DNA from: Deltaproteobacteria bacterium
Lineage (GTDB): Bacteria > Myxococcota_A > Polyangia > Polyangiales > JADJMO01
Assembly: GCA_016182965.1 (NCBI GenBank)
Contig: JACPFM010000219.1
Span: 1-32,383 of the forward strand
Length of the DNA stretch: 32,383 nucleotides
Direction: 5' to 3'
Under the pieces are notes generated by a model. That model saw nothing but the letters and a program-made list of their open reading frames with translations. It did not search any database and was not told where the DNA came from. Of the stretch, positions 26,029 through 32,383 are shown piece by piece (the stretch's first letter is position 1; every line of letters starts with the position of its first letter). Position numbers and translations under genes: made by a program.

Positions 26029-26088
26029 CGTCGGGGGACCGCCCTTTCGATCCGCGTTCCATCGAACGCAGGCGTTGTGGAGAGTTGA

Positions 26089-27462
26089 TCAGGTCAGCTG
26101 CGGCGGGTTCGGCTTCGGCGCCTTGGGGCCGAGCTTGGTGGGATCGCCCTCGCAGAGCTGCCGCACGATCTCATCGTAGAGATAGTCGAAGCGCGCCCGC
26201 ACGGGCGCCGGGACGCGCTGCTCGAAGTTCTGTCGCGACAGCGCGATGTCTTCGTAGAGACGCTCGTAGAGATCGCCGTGCTCCTTGCCGAGGCGGCACT
26301 CCTCCTCGTGATAGAGCTTGATCTCCGACACGAACAGGCGCGCGAGCCGCCGGGCGTTCGCGTGCGCCGGATCGGCCTTCTCGAGCTCCGCGGTCGCGGT
26401 GTTCTGCGCCTGCTTGAGGCGCTCGAGCAGCTTCGACTTCGGCTTCTCGGCAGGCGCGGGCGCGGCCGGTGCAGGCTCGGGCTTCGCCTCGGCGACGGGT
26501 GCGGCCGGCGCGGGCTCGGGCTTCGACGCGGGTTTCGGCTCGACGATCGGCTCGGGCTTGGCGACGGGCTTCGCCTCGACGGGCTTCGTCTCGACCGGCT
26601 CCGGCACCGGCGTCGGCCTCGCCTCGACGGGCTCGGGCTTCGGCGTCTCGACCTCGGGCGGAGGCGCCTTGACGACCACCGGCGCGGGACGCGGCGAAGG
26701 AGGCGCCGGCTCGGGACGCGGCGACGGAGGCGCCGGCGTCGCGATCTTGCCGAGCGCCGGCTTCGCGGGCGCGGGCTTGACGGGCTCGGGACGCGGCGAC
26801 GGAGGCGCGGGCGTCGCGATCTTGCCGAGCGCCGGCTTGGCAGGCGGCGGACCCATCGGACGCGCCGGCGGGACCCTCGACGGCTCCTTCGCCTCGGCCT
26901 TCGCCGGGGGCGGAGTCGACTGCTTGGCGAGGGGCTTCGGCGAGATCAGCAGCTTCGCCGCAGCCGAGGGCTTCGCGGCGGGACGCCCTGCGACCGGAGG
27001 GGTCGAGGGCGCCGGGCGCGGCGTCGTCGGCGCCGGCGTCGGAACGCGCTGGACCGCGGGCTTCACCGCGGCAGGCGCCGGCGAAGGCTCCTTCGCGGGC
27101 TCGGGCATCGGTGCCGGAGTCTTGACGCGCTCGGCGACCGGCTCGGCAGCGATGGCGGCGAGCACCGGCTCGGCCACCTTCGGGGCGGCTGCGGGCGTCA
27201 CCGGCACGACGGGCGCCTCGGGCTTCGCGGGCTCGGGCGGCGCGACGACGGGCTCGACCTTCGGAGGCGGCAAGACCGGCGGCGGGAGCGGCTCCTTCGC
27301 GAGCTCGGGCTTCGGCTCGGGCTTCTTCTCTTCGGGCTTCTTCTCGGCCGGCTTCGCCGGCGGAGGCGCCGGCTTGCGCATGGCCAGGATCAGCAGCGCG
27401 ATGATGACGACGACGCCGACGACGATGTAGACGACGGGAATCCCCCCGAGGCTTTCGGGCAT
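26089..27462 (-). CDS. N-anchored Pro/Ala/Lys-rich protein with conserved C-terminal helical domain
   Basis: This 457-residue protein starts at MPESLGG; the frame is open a little further upstream but with no signal features. One transmembrane helix (about 8-27) is followed by some 310 residues of Pro/Ala/Lys/Glu linker, including a repeated LGKIATPAPPSPRPEP unit. The C-terminal domain of about 115 residues includes ARRLARLFVSEIKLYHEEEC, then DLYERLYEDIALSRQNFEQR and LCEGDPTKLG. This C-terminal motif recurs in many deltaproteobacterial and acidobacterial proteins, often after linkers, but I know no defined function. The membrane-plus-linker plan mirrors the downstream neighbour with inverted topology. 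Confidence 0.7.
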   Translation of the reverse strand: MPESLGGIPVVYIVVGVVVIIALLILAMRKPAPPPAKPAEKKPEEKKPEPKPELAKEPLPPPVLPPPKVEPVVAPPEPAKPEAPVVPVTPAAAPKVAEPVLAAIAAEPVAERVKTPAPMPEPAKEPSPAPAAVKPAVQRVPTPAPTTPRPAPSTPPVAGRPAAKPSAAAKLLISPKPLAKQSTPPPAKAEAKEPSRVPPARPMGPPPAKPALGKIATPAPPSPRPEPVKPAPAKPALGKIATPAPPSPRPEPAPPSPRPAPVVVKAPPPEVETPKPEPVEARPTPVPEPVETKPVEAKPVAKPEPIVEPKPASKPEPAPAAPVAEAKPEPAPAAPAPAEKPKSKLLERLKQAQNTATAELEKADPAHANARRLARLFVSEIKLYHEEECRLGKEHGDLYERLYEDIALSRQNFEQRVPAPVRARFDYLYDEIVRQLCEGDPTKLGPKAPKPNPPQLT

Positions 27463-27669
27463 GGCCCTATGGTGCCCGAATCGGAGACCAAACGGGCAAC
27501 TCCGTGCGCGTCGGGTGGACGAATCGTACAATCGGCCGCCTCGGCGCCCGCGCGGGGGTCAGGGCAGCGCGAGCCGCCCCTCCCCTGCCCCGGATTCGAT
27601 CGACGAGGCTTGACTTGGCCACCGCGACCGCGCGACAGGCCGGCGGTCGTCGAGCAGCGAAGCGACCCC

Positions 27670-28815
27670 TCACGGCAACGTGACGAACCCGTCCGGCACG
27701 AGCGCGGTCGCGAGCATCACGTCGTCGATGTCCTGGTGCTCGGTCCAGCTCTCGACGCGACGGTGCTCCGGTCTCCGCCAGAAGGCGGTGATCTCTTCGT
27801 TAAGCGGGACGTACGGCTCGAGCGCGGGCTCGTTCACCCGCGCGACCGCCCGAAGACCGATGGCGAGCCCGAGCTCGCGAAAGGCGAGGCGACTCTCCGC
27901 GGGGCTGCGCAGCTCGTGACCGAAGGTGTCGAGCCCCTCGAGCGCGGCGTCGATCAGCTGTCGAAGCAGCTGCGGGTGGCCGCCCAGCTGCGCCACGCGC
28001 GACGCGTCCGCGAGCAGCCCGCCGAGACCGAGCGCGTCGTCGGTCGAGAGGTCCTGGCCGGCGACGATCGACGAGAGCCAGTCGATCGCGTCGCCGAGGG
28101 TGGTCTTCTCGCCGAGCGCGATCGCGGTCTCGTCGATCTGCAGACAGGTGACGAGCCCGTCGAGAGGATCGTGGTGCCCCATCGACGCCACCAGCGGCCG
28201 CGAGAGATCGATGCTCATCTTCCAGTACATCCGCCGGCCGTGCGTGAACCTCTCGAACGCGACCCGCGCCAGATCCCGCGCGTGCCGGTGGAGCTGCACG
28301 TCCCGCCGCGCGCGGGCCGCGACGTCGAGCGCGTGCATCCACCGGGTCAGGTAGTGGAAGTACTGCCCGTCACGGTCCCACTCGAGGCTCGCGTCGTACG
28401 GTTCGTCGGGCGCGCGCTCGGGGAGCGACTTGCCGATGCGCAGGCCCCCGGCCGTCGGTCGCGCGGCGCCCTCCTCCTCCGAGAGCCCGCTGAGCCAGCC
28501 GCTTCGCCCGTCGTCGCCGCGGTGACGGCCGAGCGTGTGGTGCACGCGATCGATCAGCCTCGTCGCGAGGTCGTCAAGGCTCGCGTCGCCCGTGACGCGC
28601 GCGAGCCCGACGAAATTGCAGACGGCGAACGCGTCCGTCCAGAGGTAGCGGCGCTGCGGCGCAGCCGACGTGACCCCCGTCCGCTCGGCGAAGGAGCGCA
28701 TGAGCTGCCGGGCCTCTTCGGTGGCGTGCGGGTCGGCCACGGGGTGGTGAGTTGCAAGCCACACGCCGGAGGTGAGCCGAGCGTGGACGCGCTGCTCGGA
28801 TCGGGTGGTCGCCAA
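27670..28815 (-). CDS. Predicted alpha/alpha-barrel protein of unknown function
   Basis: This 381-residue soluble protein is read from a TTG codon, the only upstream start in frame that keeps the N-terminal RLTSGVWLATHHPVADPH. The sequence is regularly helical with repeated aromatic and His/Asp motifs (YLWTDAFAVCNFVGL, HTLGRHRGDDGRSGWLSGLS, YFHYLTRWMHALD, YWKMSIDLSRPLV, MGHHDPLDGLVT). This suggests an (alpha/alpha)6 toroid like that of six-hairpin glycosidases. No signal peptide is seen. I cannot name a substrate. It stands alone between two repeat-bearing gaps; a heptamer array begins 33 bp upstream of the start. Confidence 0.7.
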   Translation of the reverse strand: MATTRSEQRVHARLTSGVWLATHHPVADPHATEEARQLMRSFAERTGVTSAAPQRRYLWTDAFAVCNFVGLARVTGDASLDDLATRLIDRVHHTLGRHRGDDGRSGWLSGLSEEEGAARPTAGGLRIGKSLPERAPDEPYDASLEWDRDGQYFHYLTRWMHALDVAARARRDVQLHRHARDLARVAFERFTHGRRMYWKMSIDLSRPLVASMGHHDPLDGLVTCLQIDETAIALGEKTTLGDAIDWLSSIVAGQDLSTDDALGLGGLLADASRVAQLGGHPQLLRQLIDAALEGLDTFGHELRSPAESRLAFRELGLAIGLRAVARVNEPALEPYVPLNEEITAFWRRPEHRRVESWTEHQDIDDVMLATALVPDGFVTLP

Positions 28816-28847
28816 TCCTGCTGCCGCACGCGCGGGCCGATCGGGGT

Positions 28848-28882
28848 TCGAAGGTCGAAGGTCGAAGGTCGAAGGTCGAAGG
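28848..28882. repeat. Heptamer array, TCGAAGG x5
   Basis: Five perfect consecutive TCGAAGG units occur here. The reverse complement is a cyclic form of the CTTCGAC heptamer at 17537-17564. Confidence 0.9.
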
Positions 28883-28926
28883 AGAACGAGACCGAGGGCG
28901 AGAACGAGTCTCGCCTTTGACCTCGC

Positions 28927-28986
28927 TTCCGCGTTCGCCTCCGCGTTCGCCTCCGCGTTCGCCTCCGCGTTCGCCTCCGCGTTCGC
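28927..28986. repeat. 12-bp tandem array, CTCCGCGTTCGC x5
   Basis: Five consecutive 12-bp units (first with TT for CT) lie directly downstream of the metallopeptidase stop, continuing into degenerate GTTCGC and GTCCGC hexamers. Confidence 0.85.
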
Positions 28987-29007
28987 GTTCGCGTCCGCGT
29001 TCCCCCG

Positions 29008-30156
29008 TCACTTCCCCGTCGACAACTTCATCAGCTCCGCGCACTCCGCCTTCACCCGCGGCCACTCGAACCCGACGTTCGTCGCCGTCTGGCACCGGAG
29101 GTCCTGCACCGCGAACACCTTCGGGTACTTCCCGAACAGCGGGGTCCCCGCGTCCCACGCGTCCTTCAGCTTGCCCGCGCGGAACGCCTCGACGGCGCGC
29201 GTCCACGTCGGGACGTCCGCCTTGTCGAGCTCCGGCGGGACCTCGACGAACGGCACCTTCGCCGGAGCAGGCGCCGCGGGCGGCGCGGCGGCGGGCGGCG
29301 CGACGGCGCGGAGATCCGTCATCAAGGCGGCGCGCTCCTTGTCGTCCCACGGCGCGGTCGCGCCCTCGTAGTAGTGCAGCAGGTCCGTCGCCCACGACCG
29401 CACGTCGGCGTCGTCGCGGTGCGCGACGCCGATCGACAGCAGAGCGGTCGCCGCGGGGCCGAACGCGTGCATCTTCTTCGAGTACGACGGCACCATGAAG
29501 TGCTCGTCGCCGGTCTGGTGCACCGCGCCGAGCGTGTGGCCGATTTCGTGGAGGAGGATCGAAACCGAGCGGTGTCGTTTGCGCTCGGCGACGAGCTGGA
29601 GGCGCTCGGAGGGGTCGAGCTCGTCGTACGCCGCCTCCGCCGCCTCGTGCTCGCCGAGATCGCTCGAGGCACGCAGCACGACGTGGCGGCCGAGGAGCCC
29701 GGCGATCCCGAGGTCGTGGAACGAGCGCGTGTACTTGGGGAAGCTCCCCACCAGGCCGATGACCCAGCCGACGTCTTCGCCTCGATCGTGGACGCGGAGC
29801 GCCGCGAGCGCCTGCGGCAGATCGTCCTGCGGCGACGCCCAGCTCTCGAGCGAGGCGATGTCGAGGCGCGTCGAGGCGGCGTGCACGAGCACCGTGTTCG
29901 CCTCGTCGACCACCGCGCGCATCTCGTGCTTCCAGTCCATCGTCTGCGCGCTGAACTGCGGCGTGGCCCACAGCCGCACCTTGAACACGTGCTTGGCGAC
30001 CTTCGGCGCGCGCTCGATCGACGCGGGCGAGAGCGACGCCGGTCGCTCGGCGGCGGCCAGATGCTTCTGGGCGGTCGTTCGATTGCCCCAGCTCGAGTCG
30101 TAGAAACATCCGCCGAGGATCGCCGACACACCGAGCACGATTCCGAGAGCCCGCAC
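29008..30156 (-). CDS. Zinc metallopeptidase lipoprotein
   Basis: This protein has 382 residues if read from the GTG that gives VRALGIVLGVSAILGGC, a good lipoprotein signal with lipid Cys17. The frame stays open to a TTG 66 bp upstream with no signal character. The zincin motif HEIGHTLGAVH begins near residue 203, with two zinc-binding His, the catalytic Glu and a third His at the spacing of metzincin-like archaemetzincin or M10-type enzymes. A downstream Met in HFMVPSYS could form the Met-turn. After about 285 an Ala/Pro linker leads to a helical C-terminal domain of about 80 residues. It is probably an outer-membrane or periplasmic protease. Confidence 0.78.
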   Translation of the reverse strand: MRALGIVLGVSAILGGCFYDSSWGNRTTAQKHLAAAERPASLSPASIERAPKVAKHVFKVRLWATPQFSAQTMDWKHEMRAVVDEANTVLVHAASTRLDIASLESWASPQDDLPQALAALRVHDRGEDVGWVIGLVGSFPKYTRSFHDLGIAGLLGRHVVLRASSDLGEHEAAEAAYDELDPSERLQLVAERKRHRSVSILLHEIGHTLGAVHQTGDEHFMVPSYSKKMHAFGPAATALLSIGVAHRDDADVRSWATDLLHYYEGATAPWDDKERAALMTDLRAVAPPAAAPPAAPAPAKVPFVEVPPELDKADVPTWTRAVEAFRAGKLKDAWDAGTPLFGKYPKVFAVQDLRCQTATNVGFEWPRVKAECAELMKLSTGK

Positions 30157-30301
30157 GCGCGCATCATCCGCGAACCGTCGAAGACGCACAACGGCCGCGG
30201 CGACCTTCGACGCGCGGGACAAAGCGACAATTCGTGTCGCAGATCATGGTCGAGGCCGTCGGCCACTTGAACGCGCCAGCCCCCTCATACGTCTCTCCCC
30301 C

Positions 30302-31450
30302 ATGCGCATCGCTTCCTCGCTCCCCCTCCTCTTCGTCTCGTTGCTCTCCGCGTGCGGGGGCTCGGTCTCCGAAGGCACCGCCGACGCGGGCTGCGACGGC
30401 GCCCACTGTGGCAGCCCGATCGGTCCCCCCGGCGAGGCCGGCCCCATCCCCGAAGCCTCCGTGCCCGAGGCCTCCGTCCCCGACGCCGACGCGACGCCGC
30501 CCGTCGCCGGCGCCAAGCCTCCCGCGCGTCCGACCACCGGCGGCGGCGGCACCGCCACGACGAGGTGGTTCGCCGTCAAGCGGCTGCAGCTCGGCGTCAG
30601 CGATCGCGTCACCGGCGCGCCTTCGGCGTACGCGTGGCAGCAGTACGGCTGGGACCTCGACGGGCGCGCCACCAGCGCCGAGGACTCGAAGATCAGCCTC
30701 GACAGCTGTAAGCGGCCCGCGGGGTCGCCGACCAAGGTCCTCACCGATGGCGCCCTCGGCCGCGACAACAACTTCGGACAGCACTTCATGGCCGTCATGA
30801 AGTCGCTCAAGTCCGACATCGAAGAGGCAGTCAACGGGCAGATCGCCGGCGGCGAGAGCACCCTGCTCCTCCGCCTCGACGGCGTCGGCGGCGACGACGA
30901 CCCGTCGGTACCCGGTGCGCTCTATGTCGCGGGCGCCCGCGGGGCCGCCCCGATGTGGGACGGCGCCGACGTGTGGCCGATCGACGGCACCTCCGTCGAC
31001 TCCATGAAGGAGCCCAAGGCGAAGTTCCCCAAGGGCTACATGGCGGGCGGCGTCTGGGTGAGCGGCGAGATCGGGTCGACGACGACCGCGTTCCCCCTCC
31101 CCGGGTTCCTCGGCATGGGCGCGTGGGTGACGCTCGAGAGCGCCGTGCTCACCTTCGACGTCAAGACGGGCGCCAACGGCACCATCGGCGGCGGCGTCGC
31201 CGTGTCCAACCTCATCGCGGGGTTTCGACCGGCGTTCGAGAGCTTCGGCATCTGCCCCGGCAACGCGACCTACGACCAGCTCGTCATGACCCTCGCCCAG
31301 AGCGCCGATCTGGTCTCCGGCGCGCCGCAGCTGCAGGACACGGCGCGCACGTGCGACGCCATCTCGATCGGCCTCGGCTTCGTGGCCGTTCCCGTGCAGC
31401 CAGCGACCTCCATCGTCACGAAGCCGGCGCCGCCGTCGGAGTGCCCGTAG
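30302..31450 (+). CDS. Lipoprotein of unknown function
   Basis: This 382-residue protein has a clear lipoprotein signal (lipobox LLSAC, lipid Cys18). A low-complexity spacer (about 22-80) has two EASVP units and Pro/Gly-rich stretches. A globular domain of about 295 residues follows, beginning TTRWFAVKRLQLGVSDR, with few cysteines (DSCKRP, ICPGN, RTCDA and the C-terminal ECP). The domain appears beta-rich and conserved-looking, but I do not recognise it. It is divergent from the metallopeptidase gene, with about 145 bp between the starts. Confidence 0.72.
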   Translation: MRIASSLPLLFVSLLSACGGSVSEGTADAGCDGAHCGSPIGPPGEAGPIPEASVPEASVPDADATPPVAGAKPPARPTTGGGGTATTRWFAVKRLQLGVSDRVTGAPSAYAWQQYGWDLDGRATSAEDSKISLDSCKRPAGSPTKVLTDGALGRDNNFGQHFMAVMKSLKSDIEEAVNGQIAGGESTLLLRLDGVGGDDDPSVPGALYVAGARGAAPMWDGADVWPIDGTSVDSMKEPKAKFPKGYMAGGVWVSGEIGSTTTAFPLPGFLGMGAWVTLESAVLTFDVKTGANGTIGGGVAVSNLIAGFRPAFESFGICPGNATYDQLVMTLAQSADLVSGAPQLQDTARTCDAISIGLGFVAVPVQPATSIVTKPAPPSECP

Positions 31451-31505
31451 GCGGCCCTTCAGGGCGACAGCTCCGAGGACCGCGCCGCTCGACCCTCGGC
31501 CCGCT

Positions 31506-32045
31506 TCACGGCTTCTCGTGCATCCCGTCGTACATTCGCAGCGCCTCGCGGATCGCACGGTTGGCCTCGTAGGGGCCGCTGAAGTCCTCGACCACGACCG
31601 TCTTGTTCTCGAGGCGCTTGTAGTCCTCGAAGAAGCGCTTCAGCTCGTGCAGGCCGTGCTGCGGCAGCTCGCGGATGTGCGTGTAGTGGGCGTAGGCCGG
31701 ATCATCGAGGCTGATGGCGATGATCTTGTCGTCGAGCCCCTTCTCGTCACGCATGCTCATCATGCCGATGGCGCGCGCCCGCACGATCGTCAGCGGCACC
31801 ACCGGCTCCTGGCCGAGCACCAGCACATCGAGCGGATCGCCGTCGTCGCAGAAGCTCCGGGGGATGAACCCGTAGTTGGCGGGGTAGTGCACCGCCGAGA
31901 ACAGCACCCGATCGAGCTTGAGCAGCCCGGTCTTCTTGTCGAGCTCGTACTTGTTCTTCGAGCCCTTCGGGATCTCGATGACGGCGTAGAAGCCCTCTTC
32001 GATGGGCTCGGGGACTTCGATGTCGTGCCAGGGATGCGCGGCCAT
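31506..32045 (-). CDS. ppa: Inorganic pyrophosphatase (family I)
   Basis: This 179-residue cytosolic enzyme hydrolyses pyrophosphate to two phosphates. Family I hallmarks are EIPKGSKNKYELDKKTG (active-site Lys and Glu), YGFIPRS and CDDGDPLDVLVL, which contains the metal-binding D-G-D-P-L-D signature. The length is normal. The ATG is preceded by AAGGA. It is a housekeeping gene marking the return to conserved chromosome backbone. Confidence 0.97.
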   Translation of the reverse strand: MAAHPWHDIEVPEPIEEGFYAVIEIPKGSKNKYELDKKTGLLKLDRVLFSAVHYPANYGFIPRSFCDDGDPLDVLVLGQEPVVPLTIVRARAIGMMSMRDEKGLDDKIIAISLDDPAYAHYTHIRELPQHGLHELKRFFEDYKRLENKTVVVEDFSGPYEANRAIREALRMYDGMHEKP

Positions 32046-32257
32046 GTTCCTTCGGCTTCATTCGCTCTGCGGAGTCGTGGCGTCCAGCCCGAGTCGTACG
32101 ATCACCGGCGGCGAGAAGCCGGCGCTCGGCTGATCACGAAGACCGCCAGCCGTCATCGCATCCGCTCAGTCGAGCACGCACTGGATCGGCTGCGCACGCC
32201 GACCGGTCGGCGGCGCGTAGTGCTCATCGGCGTGCGACCCGGATCCTCTGCTCCCTA

Positions 32258-32383
32258 TCACCCCTTCCCGAGCCGCGCCTCCAGCTCCGCGACGCGCGCG
32301 AGCGCCGCCTCCTTCGCCGCGCGCTCGCGCTCCTCGGCCGTCAGCCACCACTGCGTGCCCTCGCGATCGTCGGCGACGCGCAG
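32258..32383 (-). CDS. C-terminal end of a probable Uma2-family protein (runs off the window)
   Basis: The last 41 codons of a minus-strand gene are present: LRVADDREGTQWWLTAEERE, then a heptad-rich helix with repeated Ala/Glu/Arg and ELEARLGKG before TGA. The short beta segment followed by T-A-E-E-R-E and a coiled-coil tail is how Uma2 (DUF820) nuclease-fold proteins commonly end. The catalytic core lies outside the window, so the family call is tentative. Confidence 0.5.
   Translation of the reverse strand: MRVADDREGTQWWLTAEERERAAKEAALARVAELEARLGKG

Noticed and set aside
26278..28920. Open frame of 880 codons on the plus strand
   Set aside because: It is antisense to the Pro/Ala/Lys-rich gene and the alpha/alpha-barrel gene and consists largely of Arg/Gly/Leu low complexity, as expected from the complement of repetitive coding DNA.
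32166..32257. Short minus-strand peptide ending QPIQCVLD
   Set aside because: It lies in a different frame downstream of the Uma2-type stop, has no start or ribosome-binding site of its own and cannot be supported as a gene, though it may be a gene remnant.

Overview
The window is a very GC-rich bacterial chromosome segment. Many lipoproteins with Cys-rich or Asp/Thr/Pro-rich tails, a Tad pilus locus with an FHA-CpaF fusion, Pro-Ala-Lys-rich proteins and abundant decayed mobile DNA all fit a myxobacterium (Myxococcota, Polyangia type). That assignment is inference from gene content and composition; no rRNA or other marker gene is present.

The backbone is a Tad (tight adherence, Flp type IVc) pilus system in two blocks. 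Block 1 (413-5116) holds an atypical Flp-like pilin, a canonical Flp pilin, a CpaA/TadV prepilin peptidase, a TadE-like pseudopilin, a large TadG-like protein, a second TadE-like protein and an unknown membrane protein, all tightly packed on the + strand. Block 2 (15330-23478) holds a second near-identical Flp pilin, a lipoprotein with a Cys-rich tail, CpaB/RcpC, the CpaC/RcpA secretin, CpaF/TadA with an N-terminal FHA domain, TadB and TadC. Together these supply pilin, processing, platform, motor and outer-membrane pore. CpaE/TadZ and TadD homologues are not seen. Each block begins with a candidate sigma-54 promoter.

Between the blocks lies about 10 kb of accessory, partly decayed DNA (5117-15160). 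It has a direct repeat of about 500 bp, whose downstream copy contains a full PRiA4_ORF3-like gene and whose upstream copy is a frameshifted, truncated version. It also has four lipoprotein-type genes, two of them paralogues with HAF-type repeats on either side of a remnant two-gene insertion sequence. The rest is a Phd/PIN toxin-antitoxin pair wrecked by frameshifts and two small proteins of unknown role.

Downstream of tadC is a repeat-rich intergenic region with a four-helix-bundle gene interrupted by an in-frame TAG and a 133-bp element with 24-bp perfect inverted ends. It is followed by two minus-strand genes for Pro/Ala/Lys-rich membrane-anchored proteins, a probable alpha/alpha-barrel protein and a zinc metallopeptidase lipoprotein. 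After these come a plus-strand lipoprotein, inorganic pyrophosphatase (ppa, minus) and the 3' end of a probable Uma2-family gene running off the right edge.

Simple tandem arrays with 6-, 7- and 12-bp periods mark several intergenic gaps, including a pair of inverted heptamer arrays directly after the second flp gene.
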